From Vicugna pacos (taxonomy: Eukaryota; Chordata; Mammalia; Artiodactyla; Camelidae): a stretch of 64,000 nucleotides of DNA. The notes beneath the pieces are model-generated. The model was not told the origin of the DNA, searched no databases, and saw only the letters and a program-made list of their open reading frames with translations. A program made the translations under genes and the position numbers. The stretch lies in contig NC_133013.1 in the NCBI RefSeq assembly GCF_048564905.1, positions 9,746,105 through 9,810,104 on the forward strand, written 5' to 3'. Positions 1 through 12,184 of this stretch are shown one piece after another (position 1 is the first letter of the stretch; each line of letters begins with the position of its first letter).

Positions 1-479
1 TCCCCACCTCCCCCGTAGAAAACACCTTGAAACAGGCCAAGAAGAAATACTAGAGAAACAACTGCCTCTCATTGAATTTTGATATTTTAAGTGAGTACAA
101 GCTTGATCATTTAATAAATAAAGGTATCAGTTATATCAGAAAAAGCACTTTATGGTTGTCAGAAAAAAAAAACAAAAACGGAAAAGACTTTGAAATGGGC
201 AGAAAAGATATCGGGATGCCCTCTGTTATGGGTTCCATTCATTGTCTTTGAGCTGGTTTTCGACTGTGCAAATTTTTGAAAAGGGATAATAAACAAGCGA
301 TTCTTGTTCATAGGACTAGAAATAGTAGAAGAAAGAGGGAAGGGGCTCAGAGAGGGGGTTGCCAAGTCCAGGCCTGGGGCACTTGGCGAGGGCGGGGGCT
401 GCGAACAGCTTCTCTTCCAACCGGAGTAAGAGGAGTAAGTATTCCTAGGAGGTGGGGAGCTCGCTTTGCAAACTGTGTA
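1..479. other. 5' flank, no feature recognised
   Basis: Moderately AT-rich sequence upstream of the CpG island, grading into purine-rich sequence after 330. No coding signal or recognised repeat. Confidence 0.5.
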
Positions 480-634
480 GGGAGGGAGTCGGGTCTCTAG
501 AGACGACAGCAAATCCGTGGCCCCGGGGCAGGGGGCGGGGGAGGGTGGCAGGGATACCCCCGGGGGGAGGCGGGGCAGCCGTGGGGACCCGGGACTCGGC
601 AGGCCTGGGGAGGGGCCGGGGCGGCACCGGAGGA

Positions 635-698
635 CGGGGAGGGGGGAGGGGAGGGGGAGGGGAAGGGAGGAGGAGGGGAGTGGGCAGGGCGGGGCAGC
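635..698 (+). promoter_or_regulatory. G-run block next to the start codon
   Basis: The + strand carries many closely spaced runs of three to six G separated by one to three bases, ending in the GC box at 687-695. This is enough for several overlapping G-quadruplexes and for Sp1/KLF or MAZ binding. It lies 34 bases or more upstream of the proposed start codon, in the likely core promoter or 5' UTR. Confidence 0.6.
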
Positions 699-731
699 AG
701 GCAGCGGGGCGCGGGCGGCGGGAACCGGAGC

Positions 732-762
732 ATGGAGGCGGAGGCCACCCGCCGAGCTGCAG
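732..762 (+). CDS. FAM169B: FAM169B exon 1 (start codon, 31 nt)
   Basis: Encodes MEAEATRRAA plus the first base of the next codon. The ATG has A at -3 and G at +4, a strong initiation context, and it is the first ATG downstream of an in-frame stop at 498-500. The exon ends CAG|GTAAGC, a near-consensus donor, at 762/763. Joining to exon 2 gives RAAGVYPVDILEDD in frame. Exon 2 itself has no upstream in-frame ATG, so the start must lie in an earlier exon. FAM169A starts MAFPVDMLE, so this B-type product has a slightly longer, Ala/Arg-rich N terminus. I assigned the exon by frame, context and CpG-island position. An extra exon within the 16 kb of intron 1 cannot be excluded. Confidence 0.75.
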
Positions 763-1400
763 GTAAGCGGAGCCGGGGCCATCCCGGCCCCGAGCCCGCC
801 CGCCTCCCTGGCCGGCGGCCGCGCGGGCCCCACCCCGCGTCTCGGGTTTCAATGGCTGGGCAGGTCCGAAAGCTCCGGCCCCCGCGCTGCAAAACGAGAT
901 CGTAAACAGCGCGCCGGGGCCAGGGAAACTTTCCCCGGAGTTGGCGCCCGGGCGCCGCGAGCCGCGCACCTGTCGCCGCCAGGGAACGAGATGGCGGGCG
1001 GCCTGGGATGTCGGGGGCGAGACCCGCGGGCTCCGGCGCTCACCCGCGGGAGGGGCAGCCCCAGAGAGGTCTTGGTCACCTCCTTCCCGGCCTGACCTGG
1101 CGAGCCCCGTTCCTTCCCATAGCCTTGGTGACCTTGTCTGGGAAATGGGAACCGCACGGTGGGGAGGGCTGAGTAAAGCGGCTCGGGTGTTGGCGGGCCC
1201 CTGTCGCCCCCTCTGGGGGACTGCCAGCTCCGGCTCCAGCCCCGGTCCCGGTGCGCGGCGGACTTGCGGTCCCCGGCCCAGCAGGCCAGCTGGGGAGCCT
1301 GGATTGGCGGGAGCGCCGCGGAGCCCGCCACCTCCCGCGCGTCCCACGCTGGCCCCCTCTCCCGAGAACCCGGCGAAACCGTGCGACTCACGTGGGACAA

Positions 1401-3884
1401 ATCCCCTACGGGGTTTCCACCCGTCCTGCAATGGAGGGACTGTTTGAATGGGAGCAGGCGTAGGGGCGTTGGATGCCGAGAAAGTGTCTTTCCCTCTTGG
1501 GACAGGCAGCTGAAAGGGCGCCTTGGCCGGGTCCTCCTGTCCCCTAACACGTCCAGTCCCTCCAGGCGCGCAGCCACAGCCCTGCTCCCACATACAGTCC
1601 AATAGCAGATTGACCACTTTGTCCCACCACACATCTCTGTGAGGGAAGAGTCAATCTTACAGAAGCTCCTTTGTCTTTTATTAGGAGATATCAACGAATT
1701 TCTTTCTTTCTTTTTTTTTAATACTCTTATTTTGCATTCAAAAGCTGACTTTGAGTTGTTTTCCCCCTGACTTAAGTGAGTGAGTTAAGGAGAGAAGGTG
1801 GCCACGTGTTTGGATTAGCTACATTCCTCAGAACGTTTTTCATTGGTCTAGAGATTGAGAAAGGGTTTTGTCTCTAGTTTTAGAAGAAATACTATTGAGT
1901 TTTTTAAACTTTTCTGTGGTCCTTTCTGGATCGTCGGGGCTTTGGAGCGTGAGTGCTGTTGCCAGTTTGAGACTCTTGAGAGCCAGAAGCGGGCAAGAAG
2001 AAAAAGTGACTTGCTCCTTTGATATCATCTTCCTTGCCTGCAAAGTGGAGAAGATTTTGCTCACTTGGGGACTTATTGTCCAGAAATAGCTCATATATTT
2101 TAAACGCTTAGCAAGTCTGCACACACAGTTGCTCCGTTTAGCTTTCTCCCTCTCCTTCTCTGAGTAGTACCCTGAGTCAGAGAGTTCCTCCCAGCGAGTG
2201 CCTTGGAGCTGTGTATCCTTCTACTCTGTTTTAGTGGGAAAAGTAATGGTAATTTCATCTTCTGGAAAAGTGTAGTTGGCTTAAACAGTTTAAGGATTTT
2301 CCTGTATTTATTTCAGCGTTTGCTGTGGCTTTCATGGTTGCTGATGGCCCAGATGACACACAGCAGTTGCACATTAATCATTTCCACATGTGCTGGATGC
2401 TAATGGATTGGAGTTTTGCATAGCTGAACCGCTGCCCAAGCTTTGATAGCCCGTTTCCAAAAAGGGCTTCTGCAAACCATGCCTACGTGGGAGTCCTTTT
2501 TCTTTTAGCATAAAGGAAGCATGAAACTCAGAATTGTGCTTTCAGATAAGGCTGCATCCCAGTCCCCATTTAGCTCTGGCACGAAGATGTAGGGAAAAGG
2601 CGTGTGATAGTCTCGTGAGAGTGGCCTCTGACTCTAGATGAGGTTCCCCAATATTACTGTGTCTGGGCGGGGGGTATCCTCCATAATTCAAGACATGCCC
2701 CAGGGCCACACACACGTTCTCTCTCTCTTTCTCTCTCTCTCCAAGAGTTTGTGTGTGTTTTTAATTTGCCTGATGCTGAAGACCGTCTTAGGTTCCACCA
2801 GACCATCTGTTGCTGTCATTTCAGCTTGGAGTGTAGTAGAAAGGAGCAAGAAAATCAGACATGGCCCAGTTCTGTTACTCTGCTCATCCTTTACCTTGAA
2901 CTCCCCTCATCTGTAAAATAAGGAGTTGACTTGCCATTGTCAGGGTCAGATGAGACCTTGTGTCCATCAGAGCCGACCTAACGCTGGGTCTCTAGTGCAA
3001 TTTTGAGTCAACTCGGAGAAGGCCCTTTGTTTTTGCCCCTTTTCCTTCTGTTTACACAGGAAGTGGAAGCGTTTGTGAGAATTACCTATTTTATGATCTC
3101 CATTTAGGAAGTCGGTTAGTGTTCCAATTTAGAAAAGTTAGGTGCTGGACAGTTTGCACTGGTAATAAAGCAGAGCTTTATAGCCAAGAAAGCTAGCAAG
3201 CAAGGAGGAAAATCCAGAATGACCCCAAAGCTTGAGCTGGGAGAACAGGGACAGTGGCAATGCCACTAAAGGAACTAACTCTGGGAGGGGGACAATGTGC
3301 TGCAGTCCAAACACAGTGATTTCAGAATATTTCCGGATCTTCCCGTTGGAGACCCTGAAGTCAGAAACACTGACTCTGGACCAGAGGAGGAATCTAGAAC
3401 AGCCACTGCCTGCCCTGAGCTCTGATGGGGATCCCTGTTACTGAGTGGAGAGAGCAGAGCAGATGGAGGCCTGGGGAGGGCGGCCCCTGGGGAGATGGGA
3501 GGGGAGAGGAGCTGAGCACACAGCCTGGAGGCTCAGGGAGGAAGAAGCTCTGAGGAACTGCGGCTGAGACCCCAAGGAGGAGAGATCAGAGTAAAAAGAA
3601 GCCCCTGGGCAGGGCCTGGTGCCGAGGGGTGCCAGGGCAGATGCTGCTCTGGGTCAAGGGGAAGGAAGGGATCAGAAGGGACGGGGTTGACTTGTCACAC
3701 GACTCTGAGGGGGCCAGGCACAGCTGCTGTCTCAGAAGCATTTGCAGGGACAAGAAGAGGGAGAGGGCTGAGGTTGAGGTGGCTGTATGAGTGAGGGAAG
3801 GCAGCTTTTCCCTGGTGTTTTAGGTAGAGGAGCCTCGAAGGCATTTTTGACAAACTGACCGTTAGGAACACTTCACTGCATGCT
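1401..3884. other. Intron 1 start, mostly unique sequence
   Basis: GC content falls after the island. A short CT-rich simple repeat lies at about 2719-2742, and 3430-3800 is purine-rich (GGGAGAGGAG-type runs). No repeat family, exon or RNA gene could be supported. Confidence 0.45.
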
Positions 3885-4030
3885 AAGTTTACTCTAAGCC
3901 CTTTCCAAGCATTACCTTAATTGATCCTCATAACAAACAGCAAACATAGATACTATTATTATCTGATCTGACTGGTAAGGAAGCTGAGGCACAGAGATGA
4001 AGTCACTTGCCTGGCTAGTTGAGATTCAAA
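3885..4030 (-). repeat. MIR SINE fragment
   Basis: The antisense MIR core is visible: TTGATCCTCATAACAA, then TACTATTATTATC, then GAGGCACAGAGATGAAGTCA and CTTGCCTGGCTAG. Ancient tRNA-derived mammalian SINE, well diverged. Confidence 0.75.
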
Positions 4031-5949
4031 TTGGGTGGTGGTGGTGGTGATGGTTTGACTCCCAGGAGAAAGGAACCTGTCCCTCCCCAACCAAAATGGA
4101 GGCTCAAGAAGGTAATAATCCACGAGCCAGTTCCTCATAGACAGCCTCTTGTTAATATAACACTTCGAAAAAAAAAAAACCCACAAATATTTATCAGCCA
4201 ATTTGGGGCTTCTGATGCGAGCTGGCCTGCTCCCCCCGCCCTGCCCAGGGTGGAGTGCCACTGGTCAGCCCACCTCCTGGAATGTCTTTCCAGAGGTCCC
4301 ACTCTTCCTGGGAAGGTGGGGTCCTGAGTGGGTCCTCCTGAAGGCCTGGACACTTTGTATGTCCCCCATCTGTTGGTTGTGATTCTTTGCCATCTAATAT
4401 TATCCATTCCATAGATGGTCCTTGTTCACCCCTATTTCTAGACATCAAGGGCTGTATTATGTCTGTGTTGAACGGGGGTCTCTGCCCTAGGAGGCCGGGC
4501 CAGGGAGGGCTGGTGTCCTGACCTCCATGGCCTGGCAGGATGGAGTGAATGATCGGGTGGCCAGGGCTCGGGCTGGGTGGTGGGAAGGCAGTGGGCACTG
4601 AGGTGTTGTCTTTCCGACCTTTGAAACCCTAGTCTGGTGACCGGCTGACTGGCCTTAGCTGGGTTCCTGACAGCAGCTGGCTCCTGGCTCCCCTGATGAC
4701 ATTCTTATTTGTAGCTCAGCCCTGGGAAATTCCAAACAGAGGATTAGAGAAAATGGCTGTGCTTTCGGCTGGGTCGTGTGGTACAGAAAGCGACCTCAGG
4801 GCAAAACTCAAGCACATTTGTTGGTCAGATGCTCTTGGTGTCACCTGACTTTTAAAGTCAGGGTTATTGTCAGGGGGTGGGTGTGGTGGCACGTAAGGGA
4901 CTGTCAGTAGCAACTGAAGGTCTGGGGCCTTTGAATAATGCATATTAGGATGTACCAGCTTTGGTTTACAAACTCCATGCCTTTTAGTGCCCTCGTCCTC
5001 TGTTGTGGGTCTTCTTTTCCAAGGCCAGTGGTCAGTCCCCACTTTGGTAGGGATGGGGCGCACCGTGTCGATGCATCCAGAGGCCACTGTCTGTGTAATC
5101 AAGCCTTGTCTCTGTTCCCCTTCTCTGCCCACTGGGGGCCCCCTCACATCAAACCTTTGCATTCCCTGTGCCCAGGCTTCGTTTCCTACTTAAACCAAAG
5201 CCTGTTATTGTGTGTCAAGGCATAGAATCATTTCGATGCTTCTTTGCTCCTCCGAAGCAGGGCATCCATGGGGGCCACTGGGAACCGCCTGAGGCTGAGG
5301 GCTGGGGGCTCTGGGGGAGGGCACAGGGGGAGCTCCCGTAACCTCCTAGACAGCTTGGTTTCCTTGTCTTGCAGAAATTAAGATAAATGTGTTTTTCTTG
5401 GAAACCGAGTTTCTAACCACTACTCACAAATTCCATTGACAGAGAGAGGGAAAGCTGTATTCATTTCTTCATTGCATTTTGCTGAAATAAACCCTATTCC
5501 CCAGCCCCTGAATGTCTCATTCTGTGGTAAGTGCTTGAGAAGTTGATCTGGTGGAGATGTCACTATCGCAGACTTCCGCTCGCAGTGCTGTCTCCCCCGC
5601 CGCTGTGCTCTGTGACATTGCTCCTTTGCAGACTAGTTTTGGTGCGTGTATGTATGTGGGTTTATGCCCAAACAGTGAATTGTACTTGGTTGTTCATTTT
5701 GACCTTTAGGTTTTCCAACAAGTGATTTCTGTAATGCATGTGTGTTGTCTACATTTGAGCTATTAGAACACCTTGGAAAAACTTCTTTTTTTTAAGCTAT
5801 GCAGAAGGAAAGGAACTGCTTTGTGTTTTTTCCGAATACATGATAATTGAATAAAAATATTATTAAAATATTTAAAAATGCCTGGTAAAGACATTAATAA
5901 AAATCTGTCCTTGTGCAAAACCATTGTTAGTAACTTGTTGATGAATATG
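4031..5949. other. Intron 1 stretch without a recognised feature
   Basis: Mixed-composition sequence with an AT-rich part at 5815-5900. Open frames here are short, overlap on both strands and have no family resemblance. Confidence 0.4.
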
Positions 5950-7210
5950 TTTTTTAGTCATAAGAATTAAGTATGAATATTGACAGATCATCTGGTTTTC
6001 ATTTCTTGCCTTCTTTTAAATTAAGATTTCCCCCCACCTTGGCTGATTCTGTTTTTTTCCTCTCTCCTGTTTTGAAATTTAATATCTATATTTCTGTTCT
6101 TTTAGGGGCTAACAGATTTTTTAATATGCATCTTAACTCTAATTAATATTAAAATTAATCAGTTTTAAACTTTCTCTGGACTCTTATGAAGGCCTTAACA
6201 TACCTTCACCCCAGTTACTTCCTTCACATAATTGTTATGTAGCACCTTAGTTCTATTACAACTTTTTTTTTAATCTCCTTAAATTAGATGTTTTTGTTTT
6301 GTATGGTCAGCGTTGGCTTGGGTTTTATCCACATGTTTCTCATTTTCTTTGCTCCCATTCCTTCTTGACTAATTTCCTCTTGAGGTTAATTTCCTTTTCC
6401 CTGATAGGCATCCTTTAGAAATAACTTTAGGGAGGCTCTGCTGATAGAAAACACACACAGGTTTTGTTTTTCTAAACAACTCTTTATTTCACCCACAATC
6501 TTGGAAGTTACTTCTGCTGGTTGGAGGATGAGTTATTTTCCTTTCATCCTTTAGAAACGTTCTTCCATTGTCTCCCGGCTTTCATAGTAGCTGTTGAGAA
6601 GGCAGCTGTCAATGTAGTCGTTCTGTTGGGAAGATCTGTCTTTCCCTCCTGGCTGCTTTCATGGTCGTCTTTTCATGTTTGTTGGTTTGCAGCTTGACCA
6701 CAGTATGTTTAGGTGGGGATTTTTCTTTATTTTTCCTGCTTTAGTGTTGGTTGGGATTCCAGAATCTGAGGATAGGTGTCTGATGAATTCTGGAAAAACT
6801 TCAATCACTGTTTCCTCAAATCTTGACTCTTCCTTAATTTTTTCTCCTTCTGGAACTTCGGGTACATTGCTGCTGGGCCTCATCATTCTCCTCTCCTCTC
6901 TGAACCTACCTTTCATATTTTCCACTTGTCTTTCTGTGCTGCACTTTAGGTAATTTCTTCAGATATATTTTACAGTTTATTGGCTATTTAAGACATTCAT
7001 TTCTAGAAGCTCTAATTTCTTCCCTTTTGAATTTTTTTTGAAAATTAAAAAAATCTTGGCTCTTTCCATTACTTGTTTAAGTATCTTTTTAACATGTTTC
7101 ACATCTCTACCTTCTGTATTAGATAATTTCAATATCTGCTGTCTTTGTGAGTCTGAGTCTATGGTTTGTGCTGACTCTTCCCGGCAGTTTATTTCATCAT
7201 ATGTTGTTGG
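5950..7210 (-). mobile_element. Ancient L1 fragment (L1M/HAL1 type)
   Basis: T-rich on the + strand. From about 6530 it carries the antisense phrases typical of old L1 5' and ORF1 regions: TCTCCCGGCTTTCATAG, TTTCTTCAGATATATTTTAC, TTCTAGAAGCTCTAATTTC and TAATTTCAATATCTGCTGTC. The same region is present in the L1M copy at 46640-49195. Very diverged. The left boundary is uncertain and may lie as far right as 6440. Confidence 0.6.
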
Positions 7211-7829
7211 TTTTTAAAATCAGGTCGGAATGACCCCAAAGCTCTTGCCCTCATGCCCAAACCTCACTGCCTGTGCGGCCTGATGTTGGGGAGGTCTGAC
7301 GAGGTGGCATCCTTCTGTGGGTGCTTCATCTGTCTTTTCAGACCAGTTCACTTTGTAATACCCCAAGGAGAATATTTTGGACTAATGTACATTTTACTCT
7401 TCTGTTGGCACGTTCATCAGTTTTCCCCCTTTTGGAAAGAACTAGAGTCTGAACAGAAATTAGGCTGTTTCCAGTGTTAGTTTATAAATATGTCACAATT
7501 TGAAGGCCACTAGTTGAATTTCATTGCCTTTTGTGGGGGAAGGTCAGTAGAAGGTCAGCTTGGCCTCTTGCCCCGCACATCCAGCTGGCAGCCAGGTCTG
7601 TGCTGCCAACATCCACTCAGTCAAGCCTGCCATCCCCTTCTTGTGTCATCACTGCGTCATTAGTCTAAGCTGTCATCATTGCCTGACTCAACCTGCACTT
7701 CCTCTCATTATTTCCTGCTGCAGTGCATTCTGGGGGGAGCAGTAACCAGCACTCCAGTTATCATGCCCTGATGGGGGCCCTTTCAGCAGCCCCCTATTAT
7801 GTACTTGAAACTTGAAGTCTGGGGCCTGG

Positions 7830-8250
7830 CCAGGGTCCTGTTGCTCTCACTTCTGGGATGCTTGCCCTTTCTTCCCTTGGCCACCATGCTGCAGGCATGC
7901 TGGCCGCCCTTGAATGCTTGGAATCCCTCTGCTCTTTTCTGCCTCCTACATGGGCTGTTCCTTTGGTCTCAGTGGCCCTTGACCCTGCTCTGTATGGGGT
8001 CATTTTATTCTTCAGTCCTTCTGCTTAAAGGTTACCTCCTTAGAGAGACCTCCCCTGGTCATCCTGCCCTCTGTCTTCTGCCTCCCTTGTCACTCGTGCC
8101 TCTCCACACCATGGGGATATTCATCTGTTTCTGTGTCTCCCGATCAGGCTGTAAGTTCTATAAGAGCAGAGGCTATCTCTGTTTCTTCACCAGTGTACTG
8201 ACGAGCACCTAGCACAGTGTCTGGCAGTAGTAGGGAAGTTCTTAAATGAT
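7830..8250 (+). mobile_element. L2 LINE 3' end
   Basis: Shows the L2 3' signature: TTACCTCCTTAGAGAGACCT, then GGCTGTAAGTTCTATAAGAG, then AGCACCTAGCACAGTGTCTG followed by GCAGTAGTAGG. The upstream edge is vague, and L2 similarity may begin near 7600. Confidence 0.75.
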
Positions 8251-8774
8251 GGCTATGCTTGCTTTATGTTATGCATTTGTAACACAGCAGAGAGTTTTTC
8301 CAAACCTTTGCTGTGGGGTTGGTATTAAATGTGAGCTGGGTCTGATTAGGCCTCTTCCCAGGACTGTAGGGTATCAGGAAGCCCTTGTTCTGAGCTGAGG
8401 TCACTCTTGGGCAGGGACCCTGGGAGCAGGTATCAAAGAGGCCTCAGGGCATTACTGTTGCTACTACTACTATTGTATTTTTAAAAACAAGTAAGAGTTT
8501 TTTATTCTAAGCCTTAAAGTGGTCTCCCAAATGGCAGTACACACTCAATCTCTCCTCTTGGCACTGCAGCCACCTCCCAGCTCCAGCCACCTTTCTTGGG
8601 AGTGTGGCTCAGCTGGACAGTGGTGGCATCACTGTGCTGTGATGCAGGTGGTGTGCTGAATCCTGTGCAGGTAGCCCAGTTAGACCACATCAGCCTTGCC
8701 ACTTACCTCTCTGTGAATTCACATCTGTCTTTTTAATTCTTACAAGCTTGTCAAAGTAGTTGTTAAAAATTATT
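8251..8774. other. Intron 1 stretch without a recognised feature
   Basis: Unremarkable sequence between an L2 end and an L1 fragment. A short CTACTACTACTA run lies at about 8461. No coding or RNA evidence. Confidence 0.4.
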
Positions 8775-9262
8775 AATATGTGGGCAAGAAAGTTGAATAG
8801 ATATTTCTCCAAAGACAAAGGGCCAGCAGGCCCATGAAAAGATGCTTGACATCACTAATCATTAGGGAAATACAGGTCGAAACCACAGTGAGATACCACT
8901 TCACACCCATTTGGATGGCTGTTATCGAAAAAAAAAAAACCAACAAGAAACAGGAAATAACAAGTGTTAGGTGAGAATGTGGAGAAACTGGAACCGTTGT
9001 GCATTGCTGGTGGGAGTATCAAATGGTGCAGCCACTGTGGAGCAGGGCAGTCCCTCAAAAACTTGACATAGGATTTACCATGTGACCCAAAAGAAGTGAA
9101 AGCAGGGACTGGAAGAGATATTTCTAGATCCACATTCTTGGCAGCATTACTCACAACAGCCAAAAGGTGGAAGCAACCCAAGCGACCATCGACAGGTGAA
9201 TGGATAAGCAAAACGGGGTGTATGTATTTGTATATCACGGAATATTATTCAGCCTTAAAGAG
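8775..9262 (+). mobile_element. L1 ORF2 3' fragment
   Basis: Sense L1 ORF2 C-terminal coding sequence: GACATCACTAATCATTAGGG, then GTGAGATACCACTTCACACC, then GGAAGCAACCCAAGCGACCA and GGAATATTATTCAGCC. An A-run at 8929-8940 interrupts the match. Truncated at both ends and not coding. Confidence 0.85.
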
Positions 9263-9369
9263 GCAGGTATTTTAAGCAGTGCTGTGCTGAGCGCTAGCTG
9301 CCGTTTGGTACTGGTATGCAATGTGTGGGCTTTGACGCGATATAAATTAGCACATACGTGAACTGGTGG

Positions 9370-9530
9370 TGGCCCCGCTAGGAGTCTCAAGATCTGGGTT
9401 TGAGTCTCAGCCCCATTACCAACTTTCCATTTTTGAACGTGTTTCCACGCCTGAAAAATAGGGTTAGTGTTTTGTTCTTTCTTGACGTCAAAGGGTTGAT
9501 GTAAGTTTCAAACAAGTGAGAAAGTGTGAC
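9370..9530 (+). repeat. MIR SINE fragment
   Basis: Sense MIR pattern: TCTGGGTTTGAGTCTCAGCC, then CCATTACCAACTTTC and CTGAAAAATAGGGTTAG. Diverged. Confidence 0.55.
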
Positions 9531-10046
9531 AACCCTTTGTAAACTGGAAAATACTATACAAATAGAAGGTGGAAAAGGGTATGTTTTAATGTGAACATAC
9601 CGCTATTTTTCTAATATTTTTTTCTCCCAACTAGTACTTGAGAAACTTTATTTATCCACAGAAGGCATGTCTTCAATTTGAAACTGAGCTGGTACCAAGC
9701 CGGATGCAAGCGTTTGTCTTTGGCAGATATTTCTTTGTCTACTACTTTTACACAGACGAGTTTGGTGCCCTTATGAAAATGTAGCTTTCTCGACACATTT
9801 CCAGATATTGGGAAGCGACTGCATTTTTCGTTAGTGAATCACTGTCCAGATTTAAGGTCACCCCATTCTTCTCCATTCATTCTCCATGTGCGTTAGCCCA
9901 GGTGAAGCGGCCGAGGACTTACCCAGGGTGCACCAGCTTAATCTGGAACTGGGTCGTGGACACTGGGGACTAGTCGACTTTCAGCTCCCCTTGTTGCTTT
10001 GTCCAGGGCTGAGCATGCCAGATAGAAGCCCAGTTTTTGCCCTCTT

Positions 10047-10214
10047 TATTTTATTTATTTATGTATTTTTTTGTTTTTGTTTTTGGATGGGGGAAGTAAT
10101 TAGATTTATTCATTTATTTGTTTATTTATTTATTTAAATGGAGGTACTGGGTATTGAACGCAGGACCTCGTGCATGCTAAGCATGCACTCTACCACTGAG
10201 CCATACCCTCCCCT
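10047..10214 (-). mobile_element. Camelid tRNA-Ala-derived SINE (Vic-1 type), copy 1
   Basis: Read on the minus strand it begins with a tRNA-Ala-like head. The A box corresponds to TATGGCTCAGTGGTAGAG, the anticodon region to GCATGCTTAGCATGCACGAG, and the B box to GCGTTCAATACC. The head is followed by a TTTATTTATTTA-type body and a T/A-rich tail. Imperfect direct repeats flank it, 10031-10046 and 10215-10230 (13 of 16 match), consistent with a target-site duplication. It is a retroposon, not a tRNA gene. Confidence 0.85.
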
Positions 10215-10230
10215 CAGTTCTGGTCCTCTT

Positions 10231-12184
10231 TAGAGATACTGTTGTTTGCAGTGTAATAGATGGACATATAGGGATGTGATTTCCGGAGGAAGTTCATGAA
10301 GTCCATTAACAGCCACAGTTTGGGTATAATTTCTTAGAAGTGTAATTCTGTGACTAATGGGTGAAAACGTTATGGTGACGAAGAGTTATTTTTCTTCTGC
10401 TTGTGTGTACTGTGTGGTTCAGGGCTCTGGTTCCACACTGGACAATTGCTTCCCTCCCTGCCTGCCCCCCCAGGATTTTCCCACCAACTTCAGGGCCACC
10501 GCATGTTGTGGTGGTGTTGCTGACACTGGGGTATGGTATTTTTACAAGTCCTCGGTCAATTAAGTTCAAGATACATAGAGTCAGGCTTTCTGTATTCTCC
10601 TGAGCATGTGCCAATGCCCTCTTCCTTCCTGGTAAGGGTTAGACAACTTGGGCACAGTGATGATGGCCACGTGAGAGAGAGGGGCTCAAGTTCAGGGGTG
10701 AGACAGGCCTGAGCTTTCTGCAGTTGTGTCAGGTGAGGATCCCTCTTCCGTTACCATTCACGAGGAAGCAGATATTTGAGATGCAGTTTCCCCCTGTCTG
10801 CCCCAAATAGGGCTCCACATTTGTCCCCAGCTGGGACACCTCTTTGAATGCAAAGAGAGCAGTTTGTTTCAGTGCCACCTCATATCCTTTTGAATGATTC
10901 AGCGGGCAAAATAGTTTTATCTTGGTATCATTTCCCTAAAAGTAAGATGCACCAGTGCTCAGATTATGAGACCTTCATATTAAAAGCAAATAGGATTACA
11001 TAAATCTTTGTGTGGGAGGCACATAAAGTCATCTGCATATTTTACCATCTTAGATTTGGGACAAGTGATTTATTCTCAGCCGAGGCAATGACAAGTTGCA
11101 AGTTGGCCAATACTAAATCTGTGATAACAGAGCAACAGGCTCCCTGTCAATTACCGGTAATGAAACCTACCCTGCCACCACCTGCAGACCTTCCCGGCGC
11201 CTCCCCCGGTCCCTGACAACTCTGCTCATCTGTTCAGAAATTCTAACATATTCTACATTCTGTCTTCCAACATTTTTTTTTCAATTCTTTGCTAAGAATA
11301 TTTTGGCAATCAGATGCTCTTCAAAAACCAACAAAAATATCCAAGTATGTATTTGCTTCACCTTCTGTTCTCTCCTCCTCTGTGTAGAGGGTTGCTCTGC
11401 CGAAACCACAGCCCCCTTTCCTGTGGTCCCTGAGCTCCGGGCGTTTGCATGTTTGCTGTCTGTCTGATAGTGGTGGGTCCTCCCACCGTGACATTCTGCC
11501 AAGCACCCTTCTCTAAGATATCATTTGTCGCCTGTCAGTTATTGTTCTGGGACAGGGGGTTCTGAGTTAAGTAAGTTTGGGAGATAAATGCTGGATTAAG
11601 CAAATTCCATTGCTGCAGGATTTCTGTGTCCTGACTGCAGGTAGGTGCATAGAACCCCCACCCCCCACCCCAGGAGTGAGCTCTGAGTGTCACAGCAGGT
11701 CCCCTTTTCCAAACTTGCTGGCTTCAGAAACCTCCTTCCACAGTGCATCTTGTGAAGCTGTGTCACAGGATATACGTGCAAAAATGCTGGCATGATACAA
11801 GGGAAGTCAGGAACCTTGGATTCTTTGATATTAAGTACCAGGCACTGCCTCACTCACACAAATGCAGGTATTCTCACTGTATGTGGTGGTCCTCTTTTTT
11901 TTTTTTATTTTAATTAAATGTAATCAGACTTCAAGAGTAGTTCTCAGTTTTAATGCATCCTGTGGTGAATGATTTGGAAGGTCGGGATGAAGTTTGCATT
12001 TGTGAGGACTGAATTCTCTTAAAGCATGCAGCTTTGAAGACACACAGCTCTGAGGATCGGACTATGCAGGGAAGTGCACGCCTCATGGAAACCAGGGACC
12101 CTGATGAGTTTCTGGTGCTGAATTCTAAGCCATCAAGATGGCACTTAGAAATCTCCCTATGGACACTGCTCTACCACCGTGGGT
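10231..12184. other. Intron 1 stretch without a recognised feature
   Basis: Mixed sequence with short homopolymer tracts, such as the T run at about 11895-11906. No repeat family or gene was supported. Confidence 0.4.

Larger units (their letters stand above)
480..1400. promoter_or_regulatory. CpG island promoter of FAM169B
   Basis: This block is strongly GC-rich and dense in CpG, unlike the AT-richer flanks. It holds exon 1. GC boxes of the Sp1/KLF type lie at 531-540, 565-576 and 687-695, and no TATA box is evident, so initiation is likely dispersed. The transcription start is not visible, but the only ATG between 500 and 760 is the proposed start codon at 732, so the 5' UTR probably begins somewhere in 550-730. 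The island continues about 600 bases into intron 1 and includes a CTCF-like site at 1206-1219. Confidence 0.85.

Noticed and set aside
445-1632. 395-codon open frame on the minus strand across the CpG island
   Set aside because: Proline/arginine-rich translation of GC-rich DNA that is poor in stops. Several frames on both strands are open at once and none has family similarity. The real gene uses a 31-nt exon on the other strand.
10137-10214. tRNA-Ala-like gene on the minus strand
   Set aside because: The A and B boxes are recognisable, but the sequence continues into the TTTATTTA body and tail of a SINE, is flanked by a target duplication, and recurs twice in the window. It is a retroposon.
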